Source of the DNA: Amorphochlora amoebiformis
Lineage: Eukaryota > Cercozoa > Chlorarachniophyceae
Assembly: GCA_054601695.1 (NCBI GenBank)
Contig: BAAHQB010000034.1
Location: 62,001 to 126,000 of the forward strand
Direction: 5' to 3'
DNA: 64,000 bases
Of the stretch, positions 1 to 59,358 are shown in pieces. Every line of letters starts with the position of its first letter. Position 1 is the first letter of the stretch. The notes below the pieces were generated by a model. That model was not told the origin of the DNA. It saw only the letters and a list, made by a program, of their open reading frames with translations, and did no database searches. The position numbers were made by a program, and so were the translations under genes.

Positions 1-697
1 ATTCACATTAAGTTACTTTCACATGATCTAGATGATGAGGTAGTCTAGGTAGTACATGTACGATCGATATGTATGTATACGCATATATAGATTATTCAAC
101 TGATTGAATAGACTCATTGTGAAGGACATGCATGTCACATTGTACACGTACAAGTGTAGACACGTGCACGTATCTACAAGCAATTAATTTACTTACCTGT
201 AGTAGTGCTACTAATTAAATAACAATATAGACAATTGAACGGCGCATGTATGCAGTAATGATATATACATAGATAGATCATGATTCGATGTATTAGATGT
301 ACTCCACGTCTCGAGACTAGATCAAGAAAATCAAGAGTGTACAAGAGAATAAAGAGTACATGTACGTATCCAGATGTTTCTACTATATCTACTCTTTAGA
401 TGATTAGATCTAGTATGCATCTCTTTATATACGCATCTAGAGAGAGGAGACTCGCTACAGTCTAGAATGTGTTATTCTATTTCGTGATATACTAAGTCTA
501 GTGTTGACGATTCACAATAATAATACACTACTGAATCTCTGGACATCAGACCAGAATATCAGACTAGATCAGAGGATATACACACTTGATTGGAACTTGG
601 TATGTATACAGCTAAGCGTGTTATACGTATATATATTAATATATATATATATATCGTCATACGTATCTGCATGCTGTCTTGCCTCGAACGTGTACGT

Positions 698-939
698 ACG
701 CACCATGCGTACATGCGTACCATATTTACTAAATACACACGTATCTATTTTGACAACGTCTACAAATGTACGCACATGCGTACCTTACGAACACATACAC
801 ACTACGTACGTACGGTACTACGTGTTTACGCACCATGCGTACATGCGTACCATATTTACTAAATACGTATCTATTTTGACAACGTGTACAAACCTACGCA
901 CATGCATACCTTACGAGCACATACACACTACGTACGTAC
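698..939 (+). repeat. Tandem duplication, about 115 bp x 2
   Basis: Copy 1 is 698-813 and copy 2 is 828-939, offset by 130 bp. They share the ordered blocks CACCATGCGTACATGCGTAC, ATATTTACTAAATAC, TATTTTGACAACGT and ACACACTACGTACGTAC, with one 4 bp indel near 736 and scattered substitutions. It is rich in ACGT and GTAC palindromes. Confidence 0.9.
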
Positions 940-1105
940 CTACCATAAGGCTTAGTAACATACTTTATATACTAATACTACTTCTAGTCCTTCCGTATCT
1001 TGTATGTAGATCTTACTACGTACCAATATATGTTTCTAGAATGTATGTAATAATCCGTACTATTATCTAGATTATACACACTATGATCCCAGTCGGATAC
1101 TCTGG

Positions 1106-1109
<4 letters not shown>

Positions 1110-1177
<68 letters not shown>
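1110..1177. repeat. (TA)n microsatellite
   Basis: A pure dinucleotide tract of about 68 bp. Similar (AT)n tracts of 20-180 bp occur hundreds of times in the window and make up most intron sequence; the longest are listed separately. Confidence 0.98.
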
Positions 1178-1179
<2 letters not shown>

Positions 1180-1199
1180 ATGTATTTTTTAGATTATTT

Positions 1200-12593
<11,394 letters not shown>

Positions 12594-12739
12594 GAATATG
12601 TTTTGATTCTCTATATGGGTATCTACTTATATATGTACAATTATATATAATATACATACGAAATATATTCTACAGATGTCCATGACGTATTTAGTATACT
12701 CAAAATACATACAAGTCTTATATTTTTCTTCATGCTTTC

Positions 12740-12794
<55 letters not shown>

Positions 12795-13097
12795 AATATA
12801 CATATACATACAAATATACATGATATATATATGTATAAAATATATATATTTGTATACATAAACAATACATCTAAACTTATCTTCAACATACAAATACATA
12901 CACAAATATATCTCTACATATATAACCAAAGCAGGTGCATGTTCATCGGCGCCAAGCGTCTCATGTCCCACTTGCGTCGAAACCTTCACCCCTTTCGCCC
13001 CCCACAGACACATACACCCTAAAAAAAGGCGAAGAAGTCCCGGGAGACCTGAGATTAACATATTCGCGATTAGAACGTCATCATATACGTGCGTACT

Positions 13098-13383
13098 ATG
13101 GTAGTCTTGGTTTCGCACTGGTGTGGTTTGTATGAATACATCGATATCGAGGAAAATTTGCAGAAATTTGATTTGATGAATGGCATATATGCGTGTAGAT
13201 GTGCTGTATGTGGCGTGTGTGTATGCGTGTAGAGATGATACGCAGTATATATTCGAAGAAATATACAAGGCCGACCAGAATGGACCCCCATCATCCGGCG
13301 TAGAATTTGGAGATACCAACGCAAACTTACGATGCAATGAAACCGCGGATAATCGACCGTTTCAGTTTTTAATTCTTACATAA
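13098..13383 (+). CDS. Small two-exon gene model, unknown function
   Basis: Exon 1 is 13098-13205: ATG follows an in-frame TAG upstream and reads MVVLVSHWCGLYEYIDIEEN then LQKFDLMNGIYACRCA, ending at a GTATGT donor. A 40 nt intron ends in CGCAG. Exon 2 is 13246-13383 (YIFEEIYKADQNGPPSSGVE ... FQFLILT, stop TAA at 13381). Phase is 0 across the junction; predicted length is 81 aa. Composition and codon sense look real and the region has no microsatellite. I recognise no family. The gene could continue if an unseen donor lies before the stop. It is divergent from the minus-strand gene starting near 12593. Confidence 0.45.
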
Positions 13384-13707
13384 ATGTCCAAATCACCCAA
13401 TGTGCACCAGTATCCGTTGGATAGTTTTAGAGGGTAAAGAGTTTTTTTTTTTTTTCGCGCAATGGCGTCGACCCGGCTATGATTGTAAGCTTGCATACCA
13501 ACTGTGTGTATATTCCCCATACGACACATCTACTTGCACACATAGAATCAATCCAAAGAAATTTTATTTTTCGGTCACATTTTCTTGCACAAACCACATT
13601 TAGCGAAACCATGCGTATGCTTACACACACACACATGTACACACATATATACATATATACATACACACATATATATATACATATACATATATATACACAC
13701 ATATAAT

Positions 13708-13755
<48 letters not shown>

Positions 13756-13799
13756 CCCTTTACTGTTCAAGTCCTTAAAGAATATTAGAATACATCTTC

Positions 13800-13897
<98 letters not shown>

Positions 13898-14016
13898 TAG
13901 CGGACGCATGTTATTAATCATGAACGTATATGAGCAAGCATGGTATAATTATGAACGTATATGAACATGTTCTAATCATGAATACGCAAATCTCATGTTT
14001 CCCGAGGGTGTTTCAG
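13384..14016. other. Non-coding stretch with poly-T and (AT)n
   Basis: Holds a run of about 15 T at 13441-13455, unique sequence to about 13620, then (CA)n/(AT)n. Around 13919-13985 a short motif AATCATGAACGTATATGA is repeated three times with changes. No exon could be supported. Confidence 0.6.
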
Positions 14017-14108
14017 CTGGGTGCAGGCTCTGGGGACAAACGGGGAAGGGTTGCGAGGTTAAGGGCGAGAAATATACACCATTTGTGGTTGATAATACAT
14101 TGTACAGC
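14017..14108 (+). CDS. Candidate internal exon, unlinked
   Basis: Bounded by TTTCAG on the left and GTGCAA on the right; 92 nt, phase 1 to 0. It reads GCRLWGQTGKGCEVKGEKYT then PFVVDNTLYS, with protein-like composition. A second frame is also open, and I could not connect it by phase to another exon. It may belong to the same plus-strand gene as 13098-13383. Confidence 0.25.
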
Positions 14109-14163
14109 GTGCAAGCAACTTCATTTAGACTTATATATATATATATATATATATATCCAGATC

Positions 14164-14196
<33 letters not shown>

Positions 14197-14209
14197 CAAA
14201 TTTATACAT

Positions 14210-14258
<49 letters not shown>

Positions 14259-14411
14259 TATGTGTATACATGCATATTTATGTAATATTATATAATATTA
14301 TAAATATAGAAATTAGAGGATATTATATAAGCCTATAGCTTTATTTATAGATATAATAAATATTTATAATATATAAAACAGACAATATGATATAATACAT
14401 TATATATACTA

Positions 14412-14469
<58 letters not shown>

Positions 14470-14574
14470 GAATATATATATATATATATAATATATATAT
14501 AATATATATATATGTATAACGTATTACATACACATATGCATGAAAATTCCCTGTGTATGTTATCATAGTATTAC

Positions 14575-14790
14575 TACCCTAACCTTAACCCTAACCACAA
14601 CCCAAATCCTTTCCCCTTCTCCTAATCCTAACCCTAATGCTACCCTAATGCTAACCCTAATTCCTAACCCTAACCCTAACCTTACTTACCTAGAGATTAA
14701 ATTCTGGAAAGTTCGTGCATCATATGTATCGGAAACCCATATGAAACAGTACATGTCCTAACAGGCAGGTTTAGGGTTAGGGTTAGGGCG
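14575..14790 (+). pseudogene. Displaced copy of exon 5247-5320 with telomere-type flanks
   Basis: 14695-14768 is an inverted, diverged copy of the minus-strand exon 5247-5320. A 48 bp core (14711-14758 against 5257-5304) has five mismatches, and the flanking CCCTAA and GTTTAGGG intron repeats were carried along. In the frame of the parent exon the copy reads FWKVRASYVSETHMKQYMS and then TAA, where the parent continues KEAG. It is a non-functional exon copy or an exon of a decayed paralogue. Confidence 0.85.
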
Positions 14791-15485
14791 GTTTAGGTTG
14801 ATTGATGTTCATACATCAAACAAAAAGCATTTAATGGAAAATTTTGTTTATATATTAGATACATATCATCAAACACTGTAGCATATATACATAAATATAC
14901 GATGTTATAATATTAAATATATATCACATATACATATACATATATATATATATGTATATATATATATATGCAATTATATACACAGATATATATATATATA
15001 TATATACATATATACTAGATATCTATATCTATATATATATATATATATAATGATATATGTATATGACATTTGCATGTATATACAGTAGTATTTATTATAA
15101 AATATTCAATATTTATATTATAATACTATATATGAACATATGACATTATACATAACAATTACATATATATATATACATATATATACTTATATATTTAAAT
15201 ACTATATCGATAATACATATATATATATGTACAATTATAGTAACATTATATACATGTATATACACACAAATACATATAAACATCAAACGGTACATATACA
15301 TTTAAATACAATATAAATACACACAGCACAATATATATATATATATATGTAGTATCCTGCTGTATATCTTATATATATATATATATGTATATATAAATGT
15401 ACGTATGTATACGTATACAACACACACTCTAGTATATTACATATGATGATACTGTGTGCTAGTGCACACTAGCACACATATATCT
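14791..15485. other. AT-rich spacer, nothing recognised
   Basis: Short (AT)n and (TATG)n stretches interrupted by unique AT-rich sequence. No exon-like island with GC above the local level and no array. Confidence 0.6.
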
Positions 15486-15663
15486 ATTACGTAGTGGGCG
15501 GTGATGCAGATGAGATCTGTCTATGATTACGTAGTAACTTGCCGCGATGCGTGAGCGGTAACTTAAACTAATGAACTGTTCTTCCGCTCATATGACTAAT
15601 TCGGTAAAACCTAATTTGTCGGCGGTCTCGTCATTCTGTCTTCACATTCATCCCTCACTGACA
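15486..15663. repeat. Left long direct repeat of a 2.2 kb element
   Basis: 178 bp nearly identical to 17500-17675. Differences are one A/G near the start, a 2 bp indel (GCCGCGATGCG against GCCGATGCG) and one G/A. On the minus strand the repeat begins TGTCAGTGAGGG, the TG start usual for LTRs. Confidence 0.95.
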
Positions 15664-16197
15664 ATATCTATACATGTATATGTATCTTTGTGAACATCTT
15701 TACATAATTATGATATTCACTTACATATATACTGTAATATACACATAAAAAAATATATATTATATATATATATATATATATTTATATGTATATAATCATT
15801 CGGATACACATAAAAACCTCAAATCACCATTAAAAGTGTACTGTAAAAAGTTCATTGCATCGTGGACTTAGTATCCAAATCAGAATGATAACTAGTTACT
15901 AAAATACAACGTTTGGTACAATCATCGACTCAGGGCCTAGAGAACGGTAGCCCAATAACTTCGAGGCGTGGAAGACAACTTGCTTATTCTCCACTTAATG
16001 CAGTTAACGTGTATCCTGCACAACTTTCGAAGTTAGCGAAGTCTAGAAAATAGTCTTCGAGTCATCAAATCCTCATCATCAAATCCTCATCTGCACTAAG
16101 TCTCGCGATAGGTCCGGCCGTGCACATAGTACAGTGTTGAAGAACCTCCTCGACCGCTCACAAGATGGCCTAGATGGTGTGGCGCAGTGTATGCGGA

Positions 16198-16828
16198 CTA
16201 CACAAACATCTGGCATAAGAGTTGCCGGCAAATGGATCTCGTAATCATTCGAGGATTGGTCGAGCTGCTCAACTCCGGACGTGAGTCCGTGGTCTCGCCA
16301 TCGAGAAGATGACTATGACGACGAAGACTACCGTATTCGCCTTGAAGGTCCAACTCCTCGTCCTCCGGGTCTGGAAGCTCCAGGCCTCGGAGCATGACCG
16401 AGACGACGGGTCATTTCGGCACGTCCATTTTCTGCATGTCTCCTCCGATACGGAGCGCGAAGCCTCAGCAGGCCGTCTTGCTTCCATTGTGAAAGTTTTT
16501 GTTGGACGGCTCGCACCCTGTCGTCGCTAGTTTGGTACTCGCGTTCGATTATGACGGAGAGCTCGACCATCATCTCGCGGGTCACGGTGAAACACTGGAG
16601 CATTTGCTTCAGTGCGCTAATTGTACGGCCAATCTTGACTTCCGAGGCTTCCTGCACTAGGCGCTCCGAATTGGTCTCACCACCGCCAGTTTTCCTCTCC
16701 GCGCTTGCTGTTCTTCCTGATGTAATGACCATGGCTTTGGATTTGGGTTGTGTTCGACGTAGAGGCAGGGATTCGTAGGAGTACCGGAACTTATTTCTAT
16801 TTCGCCTAAAAGTACAAGGTTATATTTC
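16198..16828 (-). CDS. Broken coding region inside the element (gag-like?)
   Basis: The frame ending at 16328 is open from about 16828, with a first ATG at 16732. Its helical, charged segment (ERLVQEASEVKIGRTISALK ... MMVELSVIIEREYQ) looks coiled-coil-like. Downstream the protein-like reading moves to another frame (LRGLELPDPEDEELDLQGEY ... QLLCQMFV, stop at 16198), implying a frameshift or a small intron. There are no zinc knuckles or protease motifs. Retroelement gag is a guess from the context. Confidence 0.35.
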
Positions 16829-16897
16829 CGGATTTCGGGGCTGGACGGTAGTAGCCGGGGATTCGGGACTGGGAGCCGATCTTGTTCTGGAAGCACA

Positions 16898-17089
16898 GTG
16901 GAAGTGACCCGGTGCTCACCCACTTCTACCCGTGTATCAATAACTCTAAACGGTCCCGACAACGAAGGTTCAGACACTGATTGCGATAGCGTTGAGAGTT
17001 GTCGTTTGTGTTGTCATGTACACGGTAATTCTCTGACTCCATCTCTTTTGGAATTTCTTTACATTCCGGAGATCCTTGGAGATCGATGA
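16898..17089 (+). CDS. Open frame on the opposite strand of the element, doubtful
   Basis: 63 codons with GPDNEGSDTDCDSVESCRLC and a C-x2-C pair. It overlaps another plausible frame on the minus strand (16657-16977), so only one, or neither, is coding. I cannot choose between them. Confidence 0.15.
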   Translation: MEVTRCSPTSTRVSITLNGPDNEGSDTDCDSVESCRLCCHVHGNSLTPSLLEFLYIPEILGDR

Positions 17090-17499
17090 GATTTCTACGG
17101 GATATGATTACCGTATATCTCTACATGATTACCGTATATCCTTTATTGGCTTCCACCAAATTATTTTGTCGGATTTGCACTTCTTGCGGTAAAATAACCT
17201 AAAAATATATTTTGATGGATGTTGAATACTAACTCTAAATTGAACATAAAACGTTGTTTGGCAAAAATGTCGGCACGGCGTCAGCGGTGCCCGAATGCGT
17301 GACCATGGCTCGGGAGCATCACCAGTATAGTGTATTACCGCCAAAAATGTCCAGCGCGCGTGTTCCGAACCAATCTTAGATCTCGGTTTGTTTGATTTCT
17401 CAAGGGGTCACGGACCACGGTTTATGGGCTCAGTTGAAACAACCATCAAAAGTAACAAATATCGCCAAGTTCAAGTATATACTGTCTGACCCATGAGTT

Positions 17500-17675
17500 A
17501 TTACGTGGTGGGCGGTGATGCAGATGAGATCTGTCTATGATTACGTAGTAACTTGCCGATGCGTGAGCGATAACTTAAACTAATGAACTGTTCTTCCGCT
17601 CATATGACTAATTCGGTAAAACCTAATTTGTCGGCGGTCTCGTCATTCTGTCTTCACATTCATCCCTCACTGACA
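17500..17675. repeat. Right long direct repeat of the 2.2 kb element
   Basis: 176 bp partner of 15486-15663 in the same orientation. The flanks just outside the pair (TATCT on the left, TGAGT on the right) do not match, so there is no visible target-site duplication. Confidence 0.95.
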
Positions 17676-18580
17676 TGAGTCATGATACTTATATCTAGAG
17701 TCTAGAGTGTCATTTATCTAGTATATCGCCGGGATACACAAATGGCATGTATACATATCATTTACACATTAACCACTCATGGATTTGTGCGCCATATATA
17801 CTGACTTTCTAAAAGGCCGTGTGTATGCCAATGATGCTGAAAACACTACATCATTTAGTAGATTTATCTAGAGAAAGATAAGACCACTACTGAAATATTT
17901 TTAAATATTGTCAAGGTGTATATATATATATAATTCTCATGCACTAGCTATGACTAGATGATTGTATTCTCAAAATTTAGATATCATGCATGCACTAGCT
18001 AGTATCAGTCACGTTCTAGTTACTACTAGACTAGTACTAGACAATTCCTAGAATTCTGTTTTGAAAATTTCAATGATCGAAGCAATATTTGCTGGAAAGC
18101 TAGTCTCTAGCTACGGTTTCTAGGGTCTGTTGCCATGTCAACATCCTAGACATCATATGGTCTAGTAAAAACATCTGTGTAGCTTGTTTACTTAGGTGAC
18201 AACGGTTTATAAATGACAGATGCAGGTTGTTTACATCTAGTACATATAGGTGACAACGATTTATAATGAAGTCAACTTTCTGCAAGCAATACAACTCTAG
18301 ATATATCTAATATATCAACCATGCACTCGCCAGTTGTATACTTTCTTCAGGCCGGGACTCGTAACGAATTTGCTATACCCTATAGATATATTTCAACACA
18401 ATTCTGCAAGCAATACCGCATTAACCATGAAATCGCTAGTCAATACAATATCTATAGTTTCTTTAGGCCGGGACTCGTAACGATTTTGCAATATTCTATA
18501 GATATTTGAACACACTTCTCAATGTGCGTGTAATTATCAGCAAGACTCATGATCGGCTTCTCTCTAGAATTTAAGTCGCA
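17676..18580. other. CTAG-rich unique region with degenerate tandem repeats
   Basis: No exons recognised. It is dense in CTAG palindromes. Two degenerate duplications are visible: TAGGTGACAACG(G/A)TTTATAA at about 18193 and 18248, and a unit of about 120 bp containing TCTGCAAGCAATAC and AGGCCGGGACTCGTAACGA at about 18277-18396 and 18401-18510. Confidence 0.7.
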
Positions 18581-18635
18581 AGAGAATTGAGTATGTTATT
18601 GCTGGAGAGGAGGGACTCTGGGAAGGAAATAAATA

Positions 18636-18922
18636 GAGGAGAGAAACAGAGAAGAGAGAAAGAGAGAGGAGAGAAAGAGAGAGGAGAGAAAGAGAGAGGA
18701 GAGAAAAAGAGAGAGGAGAGAAAGAGAGAAGAGAGAAAGAGAGAGGAGAGAAAGAGAGAGGAGCGAAAGAGAGAGGAGAGAAAGAGAGAAGAGAGAAAGA
18801 GAGAGGAGAGAAAGAGAGAGGAGAGAAAGAGAGAGGAGAGAAAGAGAGAGGAGAGAAAGAGAGAGGAGAGAAAGAGAGAGGAGAGAAAGAGAGAGGAGAG
18901 AAAGAGAGAGGAGAGAAAGAGA
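18636..18922. repeat. 15 bp GA minisatellite, about 19 copies
   Basis: Unit AGAGAGAGGAGAGAA with a few A/G variants. It produces long false ORFs on both strands (REERK or LSLS repeats). It lies in the 3' flank of the minus-strand vWD gene. Confidence 0.97.
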
Positions 18923-19097
18923 GCGGGCCAATGAGAGGACCATACAAGCACTCTTTTTTTTTGAGAGCGAACGAGTAAAAATAGATTTGGAAGAATTTGA
19001 AAATGAATCTGGGAATTGATCTCGTGTTTGAAATAGTTCTGCTATTGTCGTAAAACCTCAACAAGTTCTTCTAGCCTAGTATACATTTATGCACTTT

Positions 19098-31270
<12,173 letters not shown>

Positions 31271-31789
31271 CGTACAATCAAGTTGAAATTCGGGCTGATC
31301 TGATAATCCGGAGGTCTTGACGTTCGAAGGAGACGCGACAGCAGCGCTGGTCGTGTCCGGGTGGAAATTGTCCTTGGTATTGCACAGACCGGGAGATGAT
31401 GCTGCCGAATGACCAGAAATCGGGTCTAGGATTTCGGCATAGCATAATTCTCATACAGTGGAATGAATCCGAATGATGGAAAGATGGAGGAAGCTTAATC
31501 CATTTTTACCGTTGTTGTTGTGAAGAATTAAGCATATATCCTTCAATGATATGCAGGATATTAAAACATGATATGATAAGATAATTGTCTATTTTTAATA
31601 TTCAACAATATAATAATGGATAATAACGATTATCCCGGGATTCCGGAAAATCACAGCCAATCCCCGGTAAAGGCCCGTCAATTCTTTCTGAGCCGAATAC
31701 GTGCGTCGTCTGGCCAGACATTCGCTGTGTGGCTGGGATTCCCCCCCCCCATCAAACTTCGACTGCATTCCCCTTGAATCAAGCCGAAA
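31271..31789. promoter_or_regulatory. Divergent intergenic/promoter region
   Basis: 519 bp between the first ATG of the minus-strand vWD-like gene (31270) and the proposed first ATG of the plus-strand desaturase (31790). It is nearly free of (AT)n and is GC-richer than the introns, so it is likely a shared promoter with both 5' UTRs. It contains a C10 run at 31741-31750. I could not identify a core promoter element. Confidence 0.6.
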
Positions 31790-55924
<24,135 letters not shown>

Positions 55925-55950
<26 letters not shown>

Positions 55951-56005
55951 CTTTATGTTGATATATGTTGAGAGTCGATGCGTGAATTCCCTCAAGAATG
56001 GTTCG

Positions 56006-56060
<55 letters not shown>

Positions 56061-56108
56061 GATAGAGATGATATTATCTGTTATACCGACAACGATGGGG
56101 ACATATAC

Positions 56109-56192
<84 letters not shown>

Positions 56193-56410
56193 AATATATA
56201 TACTTAAATATTATACTTGTATATGCACATTTGCATATGTGGATTTATACAATTTTTTGACATTTTTTGGATGTATATAGGGATGTATGTAGATGTATGT
56301 ACCTTTATGTTGATGTGTGTTGAGAGTCGATGCGTGAATTCCCTCAAGAATGGTTCGAAATATCAAATTTCAGAAATTATATATGGATTTATACAATTTC
56401 TTGACATTTT
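55925..56410 (+). repeat. Copies of the 3' part of desaturase exon 24
   Basis: GAGTCGATGCGTGAATTCCC then TCAAGAATGGTTCGAAAT occurs in the exon (about 55891) and again at 55973 and 56328, with shared flanks (GATGTATGTA(A/C)CTTTATGTTG). The second copy is followed by an (AT)n tract. If GTATGT after 55932 is used as a donor, a further exon could exist and the stop at 55948 would not be the true end. Confidence 0.9.
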
Positions 56411-56526
56411 TTGGATGTGTATATAGTTTTAGAAATTAGTTTTGTGTTTGTACTCTTTTATGTATATAAGTGTGTAGATATATGTACATTTATGTTGATA
56501 TATGTGGATACATATGTATCCTGATG

Positions 56527-56569
<43 letters not shown>

Positions 56570-56589
56570 GTGTATGTGTTCATACATAA

Positions 56590-56634
<45 letters not shown>

Positions 56635-56963
56635 GTATATATATATGTATATATACATACATATAAAAAAATATATTTACACATATACATTCATGTGTCT
56701 GTGTGTGGTAATCATGATACATGTATACATATACATCTGGAATTCGTACATGTGCGTACAATATATACACATATATATATATATACATATACATACATAT
56801 ATATATTATATATATATATATGTATGTATATACATATGTATGTATGTATATTATTTATACATGCATATATACATATAATTTATACATGCATATATACATA
56901 TACAATATAATTTATCGACTGTATGCCGTATGACAATGTTACATGCAACATATAACATATGTA

Positions 56964-56997
<34 letters not shown>

Positions 56998-57134
56998 TTG
57001 ACATATATATATATATATATATATATTTGTGTGTGTGTGTATTTGACATATATATATATATATATATATGTATATGTATATATATGTATATATATATGTA
57101 TGTATATATAAATTTGCATGTATATTTATTCATG

Positions 57135-57166
<32 letters not shown>

Positions 57167-57532
57167 GTTACATATATATATTACATACACACATACATAT
57201 GCATATTCAGGTCACATTCGAAAGGAACTGTAAAATCACCCACCGAATAGCCCAATAGGCTAATAAACCAAACTTCATAGCCAATATCGTAATCATACAT
57301 ACCGAAAAATAACTAATACACGTACATCATAGCCAATATCGTAAACATACATACCAAAAAATAACTAAATACACGTACATCATTGTTCAAAATCGAATGT
57401 CAAGTTTTTTAAAAATTAAGTACCTGAGTTTTGTATACGGTCACATACACATACATGGCGTAAGATTATACGAAAGGGTTAACTTTCGACTGTGAGATAA
57501 GATAGATATAATTATGCGGCCGCGTGGATAAC
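56411..57532. other. Intergenic microsatellites and unique AT-rich DNA
   Basis: (AT)n/(GT)n mixtures to 57190. The stretch 57191-57480 is unique sequence with one ~65 bp tandem duplication (CATAGCCAATATCGTAA at about 57277 and 57328). No exon could be supported. Confidence 0.6.
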
Positions 57533-57682
57533 ATGGCTAGACTCCGCAATCAATTAAGTTATCCAAATGGTTTTATCATGGTCAATTTTAACTTCTACAA
57601 GGATATGGGTACTCAGCTGTACCTCAACAGGACGTCTAAGTCGGAGGGAGTTTCTAGAGGAAGTATATCTAGTATATATATG

Positions 57683-57716
<34 letters not shown>

Positions 57717-57772
57717 TATCATACGACAGTGAGGCATATGCATGCAGCGTACCGTAGAACTTTAAATGAATG

Positions 57773-57841
<69 letters not shown>

Positions 57842-57994
57842 ATATATATATATGGTATGCATAGATATAGAGAGTATATATATACTTCAATGTATATAAT
57901 AAATAGTATACACTGCAAGGGAGTTAATACTGTCCCTATGATATATACTGTGATACTTAATATGTATACCTATATACAAATACCCTGCAACTAA
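57533..57994 (+). CDS. Tentative small three-exon gene, unknown
   Basis: Exon 1 57533-57662 ([23 protein letters not shown] then [20 protein letters not shown]), exon 2 57730-57771 ([13 protein letters not shown]), exon 3 57924-57994 ([14 protein letters not shown], stop). Phases 1 and 1 close at both junctions, giving 80 aa. Exon 1 has good protein character; the other two are weak, and a third of the last exon is AT-biased. No family recognised. Confidence 0.3.
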
Positions 57995-59226
57995 AATGTC
58001 CACGTACGTACGTACGTATGTACTGCAGAACTTAATACCCAGCTCGATCATACATACGTGCAAACGTTTGATATTGCAAGGTTCGTAATACGGAAAACGC
58101 ACAAAATGTATGTGTCAAATATATACCTGTACGATCTGTCATTGATTCCAAACAGTTATCACATGAACGCATTACAATAAATAAACGAATACATCTGGAA
58201 AAAAAAATACATCACGCTGGATATTTGGTTCGCTTGAACATGGATTGATTTATCGTTGAGGCTTTATACTATTGCTCACAATACGTACGTACAGTACATA
58301 CCTAGATACTGGATGAACGTCACAGCTGTACATATATACACTTGTATGACCTACGTTTATGGGCTAAACATTGCTTAATGGAATCAATACGTACGTACGT
58401 ACGTACTAGCATGAGATTTCAAGATATATTCACCATAGCTATACAATGGCAAAAATCGTGATGCAGTATATAAGGCTAAATGTCTCGGTGGGGTACTAAA
58501 TCAAGAATATGTGCATTCTGCAGAATATACGTCAGGCTGGACCATTATATATATTACATACGTGTATCCATTCCTACGTATTCTCCAAAATAGATTATAC
58601 GTACATATAGATACGTACGTATAGATACGTACGCATAGATACGTACGCTATACGTACGTACACGTCACATCATGCAAACTCTCATACGATAATTACAAGC
58701 ATACGTATGCATGTTCGCACCTCCTTGTACACAGATTTATACACCACAGTTGCGTCGATTTGGATATCACCGCACACGCAGACATATGATGTATGTCACG
58801 TGGTATCATTTGAACACACGGTGCGGTGCTATGATGAGGAAAATTATATACTATTAAAACAAATTTACTTTACTGTCTAGACTACAATAAGTATACGTAG
58901 AGTACTGTACGAAGTCTAGTCACTAGAGTCACTTGGATGAAGAGTGAGTGGCAGTTAAATGTATGTATATACTATATACTATATATGTGTATGTATGTAT
59001 CAATGTATATATATATATATGTGTGTGTGTATGTGTGTGTGTGTATCATACTATAGGTGTATATATATATCTTTATATATATATGTATGTATATATATAT
59101 ATTTATATGTATATACACATATACACATATATATACAGATATATATATATATATACTATGATATACATATATAAGCATATGTCTATATACATATATATAT
59201 ATATATATACATATATATATACACAC

Positions 59227-59300
<74 letters not shown>

Positions 59301-59358
59301 ACATGTATGTATATTATAACATTATATTCCCTCTTCCAGCTTTTGAACACAAGTTAAG
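57995..59358. other. ACGT/GTAC-rich unique DNA and microsatellites
   Basis: 57995-58930 is unique sequence with many ACGT, GTAC and CTAG palindromes, including short (ACGT)n at 58004-58016, 58387-58404 and 58612-58652. 58960-59320 is (AT)n/(GT)n. It resembles the left end of the window. No exon found. Confidence 0.65.

Larger units (their letters stand above)
1..1199. other. AT-rich region, probably intergenic
   Basis: I see no convincing exon here. The sequence is unique-looking DNA rich in the palindromes CTAG, GTAC and ACGT, with a diverged tandem duplication at 698-939 and a pure (TA)n tract at about 1110-1177. It lies beyond the 3' end of the minus-strand gene that starts at 12593, so it may hold that gene's last exon or 3' flank. 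The long open frames at 501-1070 have no protein-like composition. Confidence 0.5.
15486..17675 (-). mobile_element. LTR-retrotransposon-like element, degenerate or non-autonomous
   Basis: Direct repeats of about 177 bp (15486-15663 and 17500-17675) bound 1.84 kb of GC-richer DNA unlike the surroundings. Read on the minus strand, a TGGGTCAGAC stretch lies about six bases inside the 5' repeat, where a tRNA primer site would be. I see no clear polypurine tract, target-site duplication or reverse transcriptase. The repeats do not extend to a matching CA end. Alternatives are a simple segmental duplication or a solo gene flanked by duplicated DNA. Confidence 0.5.

Noticed and set aside
18564-19064. 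Long ORFs of REERK or LSLS repeats
   Set aside because: They translate the 15 bp GA minisatellite in several frames; all frames are open, as expected of such a repeat.
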